64,000 nucleotides of DNA from Chamaecyparis obtusa. Lineage: Eukaryota; Streptophyta; Pinopsida; Cupressales; Cupressaceae. How positions within the stretch are numbered: the stretch's first letter is position 1; each line of letters starts with the position of its first letter. Shown piece after piece: positions 43,746 through 54,324 of the stretch. Both the position numbers and the translations under genes were made by a program. The stretch spans positions 586,001 to 650,000 of the forward strand of contig BSBK01000525.1 in NCBI GenBank assembly GCA_027943335.1, in the 5' to 3' direction. The notes beneath the pieces were generated by a model that saw only the letters and a list, made by a program, of their open reading frames with translations, did not search any database and was not told the origin of the DNA.

Positions 43746-46700
43746 TGTTGCCCCACTTTTCATCCTATAGCTATGCTATCAAAGTGAAAGATTTTGATGT
43801 GACAGTTAGGTTTGGTCATGTTTGAGTCTAGGTCTAAGTCTCCTTTAGGATAGGAAGTCCTTGTCGGGTTTCCCTGCTGCTGCCTTTCCTTCTCTAAGCT
43901 AAGTGGGATATTTAAAAGTTTCCTCATATCGGGTAGGTTATAGATCCCAACCAGCAAGGATAATGTGCTCCTATTGATGTTATTTTTAAAGCATGTTGAT
44001 GTTTGAAAGCCATGATCTCCAGATGTTTACAAGAAATTAGGAAAAAGATGCAGTGATAGAGCTGGTATTCATTATTTAGAGAAGTTCATTTCATATGATA
44101 GTGTGCTGGGGATCCATTTCTTTGTATAAGTAATCTTTGCAAATCAAATTCCAAGACTGTTATAATGCTCCTAACTTTCAATGATTGTAGAGGTGAGGAG
44201 TTATTCTTGAAAATATTCAAATGGCATTGGATCTAAGTATGGTGATTGACAAAATGAGCTATGAAACATGGAAGTTGTGTTATTTTGTTGAGCAGTTTAC
44301 TACTAATATAAGTGTGAAAGTTTCTTTTCTTCTCATTGTATTCAGAAATTTTTTTAAATGGATTACATATTATGTAAAAAATACCGAGCTCTTTGCAAAG
44401 ATATGAGAAAATGTTGATACAGTGGGTTGGAAAGGATTATAATGTTTTCAGATAAGCTTTCAAAATATTTAGAGGCTTCTTGCTAGGAACAGGTAACTAT
44501 TTTGTTCAGAGTGTAATGTTAGAACTGGAAGCTTAAAATACATCTTCCAATGCAGAGGTGGCATCCTAAAGACTAAAGTAGGTACATATCACACAATCAA
44601 TGTTATTCAAAAAGTGGAACTTCCAGCATATGACAGTATTTGTGGATGATTATGGTACTAAGAAGCTCGATATTTATGTTGTATTCTACAATACATACTA
44701 AACAGCTTATCATGAATCTTACATTCTTTGGCTCTTGAACATGTTTCAAATAGAATTTAGTATTGTGCTACTTGTGTTGATCAGAAAATAGAAATGAATC
44801 AGTGCCAAATTATATTGAAATTGAGGGACTGTGCTTAATAAGGAGCACAAAGGCATCTTTAAAATAGTAACATGAACAATGTGATATTATTATATGATGT
44901 GAACAGAAGATGGAGACAAAATCAGTAGAAGGAATCAAAAGCAATGACTGTGCACTCGAATGAGTTTCATTTTAAGCTCAGGTTTTAGCCTTTTTCGAGC
45001 TTCAATGCATATTTATCTAATTCATCTTTTACAGTCAATTAAAGTTGATATTTTTCATGATAAGAATGCATTGATCAGTCCTCTGAGTTCGATGACACCA
45101 TTAGTGAAAGTAGACTGTGATTTGAAGTCAAAATAATGGAGATAAGGCAAGGAAGATGCTCTAATTATGTTCAGTCGCATGATCGCATGAATAAAATAAT
45201 AGCTATGTGATCATGCAAAATGGAAGCCTGGGTGGGTAAGAAAAGTCAATGATAGGAAAGACTAAATTGATGGTTCTCTGTTGGAATCCACATGTCCCAA
45301 TGCTATAGCGGTCGCATGATCGCAAGGAATAAAATAATGCAATGCGATCATGTGACAATGAAGTCTACCGGGACCCATGTACACCAATAATGCAATCCAC
45401 GTACACCAATAGTGTAGATGCTATAATTAGCCAGGGAAATACAACCTCTTGGAAGATGTGTGAACTTGACCAATGATAGAGCGGTCGCATGATCGCAAGG
45501 AATAAAATAATACCATGTGATCATGTGACAATGAGATGGAGAGTTATTCATTTGGTGTGGATGGCAGTTACGAAATACCCCAAAGGTGAAGGCATGAGAG
45601 GTGAATTGCAATGAAGCAGGAAATGGGAAGTTCATTGTGTTTTTTGCACCCAAAGTAAAGTTTTCCACCGCTGGAGCAGCGAATTTTAGATTTTTCAATG
45701 AAGAAACATCAATCTTACCAAACCCAAATTAATGCAAATGAGAAGGGAAAACATATTGAACACTTCCAAAGAACTTTCACCACGGGACCCACATACTCCA
45801 ATAGTGTAGATGTGCCAATGATAGAGCGGTCGCATGATCGCAAGAGGTAAAAAAGTGCCTTCCGATCATGCAACAAGGAAAAGTTATAGATCCAAACGCG
45901 ATAAAGAATAATTATTAAATGTTATAACAGTTCACTTAGAGTAGTCACATGATCGCAAGAGGTAAAAAAGTGTCATGCGATCATGTGACAAAGTATGCCA
46001 GGCAGGTGAACGTTTAGTTATTGAATGTTATATCAGTTCATTTAAGAGCAGTCACAAGATCGCAAGAGTTAAAAAAATGTTATGCGATCATGCAACATTG
46101 GAAGCTCAGGTGGATGGAAGTGCAAATAGAAAGGAACTGGTGGCGGGACTCGACCATGAGACTGTTGTTGTGGTCATGGCTAGGTTGGCTTCTCACAAGA
46201 TGGAGATAGAGGGGGAATTCAATGCGGTGAAATGTTATTGCAGGCATCTCAAGATGAGGCACAGGCATCTTTTTGTTTGCTAAGTTAAATATTCAGCAAC
46301 ATATAACATAGTTAATGCAGGGACATAATATTTATGGAGGATTTTAATTGTTTGGATAACATCTTTAGTATTATGTCGTGCAGTCTTGATATTATAGACA
46401 AAATTATATTAGTGTGATAAAAGCCTATTCAGTTCATCTTCTCGAGCCAAATTAGTTGAAAGGACAAAATTATAATTAGGTCCTCTTTATTGTATTTTTG
46501 TAAACACTTGTCTCTTGTCTTTCCAAATTCTGGAAGCTAAAATGTTTTGAATTCCTACAAGCTTTGTACAATGGAAATCTTATATATACTATGGAAGAAG
46601 TGAATAAAAAGGTCGGCAAAATTTTGGGTGTGAAGCTAATTGCAGAGACAATCAAGTCTAATACCCTTTATTTACTATCCACTTGTATGTGATGTTGTTT

Positions 46701-47208
46701 CATTGCATTGAATTGAAAATGATGAATGAACAGAGTTTTGTTTTGTTGTTTTTAGTTTGATTAATTAGTAAAATAATTAGAGAGTTATAACTGATTGTGA
46801 AATTGCATCAGCATACTTCAATTGCATTTCATAATTTTCATTTCATACTTCATTTGCATTATCATACTTTCATGATTTGCATCTCATACTGTTATGTTGT
46901 GGGAATCATAAGATTGTGAAGACCATTAACATAGCATCTCTGCATTTAGATCCCTGCCCGAGATTTCACTTGCCTGGGTGAAACTCAGTTTCCTCTACTG
47001 TTCTCTAGTTAAGAACATACCCTGTAGTAGGAATTAGGAATTAAAACATAATTCATTGAATATTAATCACATAGGAAGTTGTACCTTAATAAAGAGGGAA
47101 GCTAGCTATTCTCAGAAATAGTTTCCCAACTGTTGTGTAAAGTTGTTCTTCATCACAAATTGGGCAAATTAAAAGAGGTTAAGAAGAAGAACAATCTGTT
47201 TACCAATA
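43746..47208 (+). repeat. T1 5' LTR, about 3.46 kb
   Basis: Its right half (45430-47208) matches 51970-53740. It closes TTTACCAATA (CA changed to TA). 43746-45160 has no partner in the window and no gene. The 102-codon frame at 45975-46283 recurs in the other LTR only because the LTRs are copies; it spans hairpin repeats and is not called as a gene. Confidence 0.9.
45172..46096. repeat. Six hairpin repeats in the T1 5' LTR
   Basis: Arms GTCGCATGATCGCA and TGCGATCATGCGAC are perfect 14-nt reverse complements in consensus, with an 18-nt purine-rich loop. Copies start near 45174, 45311, 45484, 45829, 45945 and 46051. The last two lie in a longer tandem unit of about 105 bp. Arm differences are mostly C-to-T or G-to-A at CpG. 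Confidence 0.9.
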
Positions 47209-47230
47209 AATTTTTGGTGACTTTTCTTGG
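47209..47230 (+). other. T1 primer binding site, degraded tRNA-Asp type
   Basis: TTGGTGACTTTTCTTGGG follows the LTR end. It resembles the TGGCGCCGTTGCCGGGG PBS of Tat/Athila elements with several substitutions, some of them CpG decay. Confidence 0.45.
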
Positions 47231-47369
47231 GAAAGAAACAGTCACATGATAAGAAAACATGTCATGAGGAGATAGTGCTACCTCATGAAAATATTATTCC
47301 AGTACTTCAATAGAGCTAAAACACTTGAGATAAAGTTACACAAAATTTAAAAAAAGTAGAGCGTGAAGT

Positions 47370-48700
47370 ACAATAGCACTAATAATCAATCACTCTGGAG
47401 CAATTGAGATATCTAAGGAGTGATAGGGAACAAGGTGAGAAGGATCCAACTTTATAGAATTTAGAAGCACTCAGATTTCCCTTATTAGAAGTACCGCGTC
47501 GGAAAGGTGGATGTCAAGCTAGAAGTAGGCCTTCATCACCACCAAAGGTAGTAAGTTCATTTTATACAACCTACCAAGTGTTAACTTTGCACGGGGTTGT
47601 TCCTCCACAAGTTATAAATTTTCCACAGTATCCTCTGCAAAATCAACCGAATATGGCTGCACCTTAGGTAGCTGCTACAGGGCCACTTAATTTTGCAGTC
47701 TACCATCCTCTTCCTTCCGGTTCCTGAAAGAATTTACCTAAGTTCATAGGAGATGGGAGAGTTACTACGGATGAACATATAAAAGCATTCTTCACAGCTA
47801 TAAATATTTTAGGAGTTAATCATGAAGATGTTGCAGTTCGATTATTTGTTGAAAATCTTACTGAAGCGGCTACAAATTGGTTTTATCACTTGACTGATGG
47901 AGCTATCACAAGTTGGAATGCCATGAGAAGAGTTTTTGAAGACTATTTTAAAACTACTGAAGATGAGCATGCTTTGTTGGCTCAACTGACATCAGTGAAG
48001 AAACTACCTTCTATGAGCATGAGAGATTTTGTTGCCAATTTCAACAAAACTACTAATAGAATTCCAGCAACAAGTAGACCTACAGAAGAAAATTTAAAAA
48101 CATTCTTCATTAGCACTATGCCTCCTGAGATAAATTTTGAATTGAGAAGATCTCATCCTGCAAATTTAGAGGTAGCTTAGAGGATTGCTGTAGAGTTGGA
48201 GGATGATATGATCTCTGTAGGAAGGTGGAAACATGAAGTCTAGAATAAGACCAGCACCAGTGGGACTACTTCATCGGAAGAGATGATTCAAAAGTTATCC
48301 AATGAGATTATTGCTTTGAAAAGATAGCTCCCAAAATTTAATAACCTATATCAAAGGAATTTTTTAGAGCAGGCTGGCGAGAGTAATAATAAACCTTTGC
48401 AATTGCCTAGATTACAACAAAGATTAGCAATCGAAGCCCCACCTAAAAGAGTGAATGGGTGCGTACTTCATTTGACCACTGATCATGATAGTGAAAGTTG
48501 TCCGGATGTGATCAGTAGGATGCAGTTTTTGACTACCAATGAACATAATTCTTCCCTATCTAGTGATGAGACTAAGTCATGCTCAAATGGTGACTCTAGA
48601 AATTTATTTTTAGAGTATGAGTCAGACTCAAAGAGACAAGGAGAATGCTATGCCACCATTAATGGACACATGTATAATGTACTTACCAGAGGACAAAAGG
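47370..48700 (+). pseudogene. T1 gag with Tat-type CHHC knuckle, broken by TAG codons
   Basis: An ATG at 47653 (MAAP) lies in a frame that is already open upstream, so the true start may be earlier. The gag core at 47740-48180 reads LPKFIGDGRVTTDEHIKAFF, AATNWFYHL and FKTTEDEHALLAQL, a retrotransposon gag domain. The knuckle near 48460-48505 is CVLHLTTDHDSESC, form CX2HX4HX4C, typical of Tat elements. Stops in this frame are TAG at 47665, 48178, 48241 and 48325 and TGA at 47725. No frameshift is needed from 47370 to 50290. The protein would form the particle. Confidence 0.85.
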
Positions 48701-48959
48701 AAAAAGTAGCTGCTGATGTGAAAGTTCCTCCATCAAAACAAGGGCAACCAGCATCCAGAACACAAGACACTGACCAAGGAATGAAGATTTTACAATCCGG
48801 TAAGGAGTGTGGTCCCTTTGATTTTATTCAATTTTGTAAAGATTCAAAAATTCAGATTTTTGCCATTGATTATATTAAGTCACATCCCAATGAGTTGAAA
48901 AGATTTATTGAGCATTGTAAAGATGAAAATGTTGAATTGAATCATGCTACAACCTCTAA

Positions 48960-49443
48960 ATTGGAATATGATACATTAACTTCAAATCTTTTCAATGAAG
49001 TTGAAAATTCTATTCTAGCCACTTCTCCTAGGCAAAAACCAGAACCATTTTATGTTTCTTTGTTCATTAATGGGTGGAAGTTGAGCAATTGCATTATTGA
49101 TTCTAGAGCTTATGATAATGTAATGCCGTATACAATGGCTAAAGCTCTAGGCTTAACACTTACTAAAGCCAATGGCAGATGTTACGCAATGGATGCCAAA
49201 AAAGTGAGTTTGGTGGGTCAAATCAAACACATACAGGTTGCATTGGCGGCATATCCAGAAAAGAGAATACTTCTAACCATTTTAGTTGTAGACATTCCTA
49301 TTAGTTATGGTCTATTGTTGAGCAGAATTTTTTGCAAGGATTTAGGTGGAGAGATCAAATTGGATTGGTCCCAAGAAATGATTCCCATTGGTAACAAGAG
49401 AGTGAAATTGGAACCTGAGGAGAAAGCTAAATTTACAGTTTAA
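48960..49443 (+). pseudogene. T1 aspartic protease
   Basis: PFYVSLFINGWKLSNCIIDSRAYDNVMPYTMAKALGL is the Tat/Athila-type protease start; the active-site D-S-G reads D-S-R, so catalysis is probably lost. It is followed by LTILVVDIPISYGLLLSR, matching the flap-to-helix region. The frame is open from 48397 to a TAA at 49441. Confidence 0.8.
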
Positions 49444-49500
49444 AAATCAGATAATCCAAAGGCTCAAATTTTATATTAGGAGTTTGAGTTTGGAAATTAT

Positions 49501-50049
49501 ATGTTGTATATAGAAAATGATGCTGTGGAAAATGAATTGGAAAAGTTAGAATCTAAAAATTCTGGGAAGGAAACACAAATCTGGACATTAGAATTTGATG
49601 GAAGTTGTTCATCATCTATTTCCGGTGCTAGCATTGTTTTAATTTCTCCAAATGGTGAATTAGAGCCCCTAGCATTCAAATTAGAATTTAATAACACTAA
49701 TAACAATGCTGAATATGAGGCATTGCTTCTTGGCATCATAGCAGCAAAAGAAAGAGGCATAAGAATTCTAAAAGTTCAAGGTGATGTAGAGCTAGTTGGA
49801 AAACAAGTCAAAGGCCAGTATTCAGTAAAGAATCATAATTTAAAAAATTACCAAAACAGAGTTTGGGATGAAATTGAAAGATTAGATGCATTTTCTATTA
49901 AATCTATCCCTAGAGAAATGAACATGAAAGAAGACTCTCTGGCTGTATCAGTGTCCCTATTATTACCACATCCAGATTTTAAAGACAAAAAATATCAGAT
50001 TGAAGTAATTTATAGACCATCAATACCAGACAATATAGAAGATTGGTAG
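49501..50049 (+). pseudogene. T1 RNase H-like domain located before RT
   Basis: The domain keeps all four acidic positions of the RNase H fold: FDGS (about 49600), NAEYEAL (about 49707), QGDVELVGKQV (about 49783) and the final D in MKEDSLAV (about 49935). The GSG/AGIV-like strand text and the N-N-x-A-E-Y-E-A box are those of the archaeal-like RNase H acquired by Tat elements. It lies between protease and RT, whereas the order I know for Tat is RT, RNase H, then this domain. It ends with LLLPHPDFKDKKY and PSIPDNIEDW before a TAG at 50047. Frame is shared with gag and protease. Confidence 0.8.
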
Positions 50050-50289
50050 GTTTTTATTGATGATAAAAGTTTGTAGATGTTTTTGGAAAATGTTGAAGGT
50101 CTTGATGAAGAAGACGGAAGTAATTATCAGAATGATTCTATGGAAAAAGAGAAATGGGAAGATCTAGAAGTCATACAATTAAAAAGCAATATCATTCCAC
50201 CTTATTTTGTGTCTTTGGAAAAACTCTTTAATAAACATGATACATATGTGAAGAAGAAGAGAGCAGAAAAAAGGGCCTACTATAGGGGA

Positions 50290-51380
50290 ATATGAAGGTG
50301 TAAATATTGGAGCTGAAGTTAATCCCAAAATGATAAATCTTGGAAAATGCTATACTTTAGAAGAGAAAGAAGAAGCAAAGAAATTGTTCCTTGAATATCA
50401 AGACATTTTTGCATGGAGTTATGAGGATTTGAAGAGCTATATGGGTGGGAATTTCAAGCATCAGATTCCCCTAAAACCTGATGCTACACCTTTCTGGCAA
50501 AAATAGAGAAGTTACAATCCAAAGATAGCAGATGCTATTTATAGAGAGGTAGATAACATGTTAAAAGCTAGAATTATCTATCTAATACATAATTCCATGT
50601 GGATTGTGAACATTGTACCTGTAAGAAAGAAAAATAGAGAAATAAGGATATGTGTTGATTTTCGCAATTTGAACCAAGCTTCTTTGAAAGATAATTATGC
50701 ATTACCTAATATGGATCACTTATTACAGACTATGGCTGGAGCAGAAATGATGTCCATGTTGGATGGATTCTCTAGATATAATCAGTTTGAGGTAGAAAAG
50801 AAAGATCAACACAAAACGGCCTTCACAACTCCTTGGGGTACCTTCGCTTATCACAGAATGCCTTTCAACTTAATCAATGCCGGTGCCACTTTTCAAAGAG
50901 GTATGGACATTTCATTCACTGATATGAAAGACAAGATAATTGTTATCTATCTTGATGATTTGATGGTGTTCTCTAAAAGGAGAAAGGACCATATCAAAGA
51001 TTTAAAGAAAGTGCTGCAACGATGCAGAGAACACTGTATATCTCTAAACCCCAAGAAGTTAGTATTCTGTGTGACAGAAGGAAAACTTTTGGGTCATATT
51101 GTGTCATAGGAGGGAATCAGGATTGATCCAGAATGCGTAGAGGCCATTCAGAGATTAAGTTTGCCTTCAAATAAGACAGGCGTCAAGTCCTTCTTCGGTC
51201 AAGTTAACTTCCTTTGGAGATTTGTTCCTGACTTCTCAGAAATTACCAAATGTATTGTGGATATTATGAAGGGTAACACTATTTTCAAATGGAATGATCT
51301 GGGAAAGTAGGCCTTCAAGGATATCAAAGAAGCAATTGCTAATGTGCCAGTCTTAAGCCATCCTGATTATTAAAAGGATT
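50290..51380 (+). pseudogene. T1 reverse transcriptase
   Basis: A frameshift near 50285 moves the reading into the next frame. Blocks: NLGKCYTLEEKEEAKKLF, FAWSYEDL, HQIPLKPDA, IVPVRKKNREIRICVDFRNL, MPFNLINAGATFQRGM and the intact catalytic box IVIYLDDLMVFS at about 50940. Stops are TAG at 50504, 51107 and 51308 (all in Gln contexts such as W-Q-K-Q and G-H-I-V-S-Q) and TAA at 51371. Apart from these the domain reads through. Confidence 0.9.
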
Positions 51381-51974
51381 TTATGATATACTACTACGCC
51401 TCAGAGCATACTTTGTCTGCAATTTTAATGCAGGAGAACAAAGAAGGAATTCAAGCACCTATAGCATTTATGAGTATTCCTTTGAAGGAACATGAATTAA
51501 GATATTCTCAATTGGAAAAACATGCGTATGCTATGGTCAAAGCTCTAAAAAATTTCTATTTTTATGTATTACATTCTCATTCTGTGATTTTCGTACTTGA
51601 TATTGCTGTAAAAAGTATCTTAACACAACAAGATGTTGGCTACAACAATAGAGGTGCCTGGATTGCCAAAACTCAAGAGTATGACATTGAAATTAAGCCT
51701 ACTAAACTGGTCAAAGGAAATGTGTTATGTAAAGCTATAGCAGAGAACTCGAAAGAGGAGGAACCCACAACTAATCAATTGCTTTTAACCGTAAGTCTCC
51801 AAGACCCTTGGTTTGAAAATATTGCATACTTCTTAACTTATGGAGAATGTGTTGAAGGTCTAATAGCCAAGCAAGGAAGGGATTTAAAGTTAAAAGATGC
51901 TAAATATGTGATTTGGGAAGATAGGCTTTACAAGAAATCAATAGATGGCACATTCCTGAGGTGTGTTGACAAAC
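51381..51974 (+). pseudogene. T1 gypsy RNase H and first residues of integrase
   Basis: MIYYYASEHTLSAILMQE, APIAFMSIPLKEHELRYSQLEKHAYAMV and KTQEYDIEIKPTK match the gypsy RNase H and tether of Tat pol; the first catalytic Asp position looks replaced, as in many dual-RNase-H elements. The frame then enters the short text that precedes integrase (RLYKKSIDGTFLRCVDKQ) and stops being pol at about 51974, where LTR sequence begins. Confidence 0.85.
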
Positions 51975-53740
51975 AACCTCTTGGAAGAAGTGTGAACTTG
52001 ACCAATGATAGAGTGGTCGCATGATCGCAAGGAATAAAATAATACCATGTAATCATGGGACAATGAGATGGAGAGTTATTCATTTGGTGTGGATGGTAGT
52101 TACAAAATTCCCCAAAGGTGAAGGCATGAGAGGTGAATTGCAAAGAAGTGGGAAATAGGAAGTTCATTGCATTTTTCGCACCCAAAGTAAAGTTTTCCAC
52201 CGTTGGAGCAACGAATTTGAGATTTTTTGCTGAAGAAACATCAGTCTTACCAAACCCAAATTAACGTAAATGAGAAGGGAAAACATATTGACCACTTCCA
52301 AAGAACTTTCACCTCGGGACCCACATACTCCAATAGCGCAGATGTGCAATTGATAGAGTGGTTGCATGATCGCAGGAGGTAAAAAAGTGCCCTGCGATCA
52401 TGCGACAATGAAAAGTTATAGATCCAAACCCAATAAGGAATAATTATTAAATGTTATAATAGTTCACTTAGAGTGGTCACATGATCGCAAGAGGTAAAAA
52501 AGTGTCATGCGATCATGCGACAAAGTACATCGGGTAGGTGAACGTTTAGTTATTAAATGTTATATCACTTCATTTAAGAGTGGTCGCATGATCACAAGAG
52601 TTAAAAAAATGTTATGCAATCATGCGACATTGGAAGCTCGGGTGGATGGAAGTGCAAATACAAAGGAACTAGTGGTGGGATTCAACCAGGAGACTGCTGT
52701 TGTGGTCATGGCTAGATTGTCTTCTCACAAGATGGAGACAGAGGGGGAATTCAATGCAGTGAAATGTTATTGCAAGCATCTCGAGATGAGGCACAGGCAT
52801 CTTTTTGTTTGCTAAGTTAAATCTTTAGCAACACATAACATAGTTAATGCAGGGACATAATATTTATGGAGGCTTGTAATTGTTTGGATAACATCTTCAG
52901 TATTATGTTGTGCAGTCTTGATATTATAGACAAAATTATATTAGTGTGATAAAAGCCTATTCAGTTCATCTTCTCAAGCCAAATTAGTTGAAAGGAAAAA
53001 ATCAGAATTAGGTCCTCTTTATTGTATTTTCATAAACACTTGTCCCTTGTCTTTCCAAATTCTGGAAGCTGAAATGTTTTGAATTCCTACAAGCTTTGTA
53101 CAATGTAAATCTTATATATACTATGGAAGAAGTGAATAAAAAGGTCGGCAAAATTTTGGGTGTGAAGCTGATTGTAGAGACAATCAAGTCTAATACCATT
53201 TATTTACTGTCCACTTGTATGTGATGTTGTTTCATTGCATTGAATTGAAAATGATGAATGAACAGAGTTTTGTTTTATTGTTTTCAGTTTGATTAATTAG
53301 TAAAATAATTAGAGAGTTATAACTGATTGTGAAATTGCATCAGCATACTTCAATTGCATTTCATAATTTGCATTTCATACTTCATTTGCATTATCATACT
53401 TTCATGATTTGCATCTCATACTGTTATGTTGTGGGAATCGTAAGATTGTGAAGACCATTAACATAGCATCTCTACATTTAGATCCCTGCCTGAGATTTCA
53501 CTTGCCTGGGTGAAACTCGGTTTCCTCTGCTATTCTCTGGTTAAGAACATACCCTATAGTAGGAATTAGGAATTAAAACATAATTCATTGAATATTAATC
53601 ACATAGGAAGCTGTACCTTAATACAAAGGGAAGCTAGCTATTCTTAGAAATAGTTTCCCAACTATTGTCTAAAGTTGTTCTTCATCACAAATTGGGAAAA
53701 TTAAAGGAGGTTAAGAAGAAGAACAATCTATTTACCAACA
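51975..53740 (+). repeat. T1 3' LTR, 5'-truncated
   Basis: Starts abruptly at a point corresponding to 45433 in the 5' LTR and matches to the end (TTTACCAACA). It has four of the hairpin repeats, starting near 52014, 52361, 52476 and 52583. Confidence 0.9.
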
Positions 53741-53745
53741 CAATC

Positions 53746-54324
53746 ATTGAAAATATGAATTACAAAATAGCTAAAATCCAAAAAATAGATCTCAACATGA
53801 GTCATTGGGATGGAAAAATGAGGGGTAATTGGGTGGGTCTGGCCCTTCCATGCTTTATTGGTTTGAATGAACAGAAAAAGGGGTCTAAGAGAGACAAATG
53901 TAAATGGAGACCTCCTAGGGAAGGATGGTACAAGCTTAACTTTGATGGTGCTTCTAGAGGAAACCTAGGGGTAGTGGGCATAGGGTGTTGCATTCACAAT
54001 CAAGAAGGAAAGGAAATAGCAATAGTAGTAGCTCCTATTGGTATGGAAACAAATAATTGGGAAGAACTCAATGCTTTAGTTATGGGCCTTCAAAAGAGTG
54101 TCTCTTTGGGATTACAACATCTAGAAATAGAAGGGGATTCAACAATTATAAATAATGCATATAGGAAAGGAGCCACTCCAAATTAGAGATTAAATTCCCT
54201 TCTCTCCCAAGCATTGACTCTATGTGAATCCTTTTAATAAATCTCAATTATTCACATTTATAGAGAAGGTAATAAGAGAGAAGATGAATTAGCTAATTTA
54301 AGGGTAGATGGTATCATTCTATAA
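53746..54324 (+). pseudogene. LINE ORF2 C-terminal RNase H
   Basis: After the right CAATC the LINE resumes with IIENMNYKIAK and reaches WYKLNFDGASRGNLG (catalytic Asp), NWEELNALVMGLQ (catalytic Glu) and LEIEGDSTIINNA (third Asp), then after stops IYREGNKREDELANLRVDG (final Asp), ending at TAA 54322-54324. This RVT_3-type RNase H is the normal C-terminus of many plant L1 elements. All four acidic residues are present; a TAG at a Trp position (54184-54186) and a TAA pair interrupt it. Confidence 0.9.

Larger units (their letters stand above)
43746..53740 (+). mobile_element. T1: Tat-like Ty3/gypsy element inserted in LINE ORF2
   Basis: It opens TGTTGCCCC at 43746 and closes TTTACCAACA at 53740, with a perfect CAATC repeat on both sides; removal restores the LINE frame (NKIEAA then IIENMNYKIAK). 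The order is 5' LTR, PBS, gag with a CHHC knuckle, protease, an RNase H-like domain, RT, a second RNase H, then an abrupt jump into the middle of the 3' LTR. Integrase and the start of the 3' LTR are deleted. The CHHC knuckle, dual RNase H and a tRNA-Asp-like PBS indicate the Tat lineage. Confidence 0.9.

Noticed and set aside
43760..43957. A small minus-strand ORF at the start of the T1 LTR, and similar short LTR frames at 44221-44406 and 45348-45698
   Set aside because: They show no motif, no context and lie inside the LTR.
45172..46096. A CRISPR-like array in the T1 LTR
   Set aside because: The repeats are imperfect, irregularly spaced, internally palindromic and flanked by related sequence rather than unique spacers; the setting is a plant LTR.
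45975..46283. A 102-codon frame that recurs at 52507-52815 and so looks conserved
   Set aside because: Both lie at the same place in the two T1 LTRs, which are copies of each other. The frames run through the hairpin repeats and show no protein motif.
47665..51373. Reassignment or programmed readthrough of TAG as Gln
   Set aside because: The TAG bias extends to several unrelated elements in both orientations, sits beside frameshifts and lost catalytic residues, and includes Trp positions. Cytosine deamination explains it more simply.
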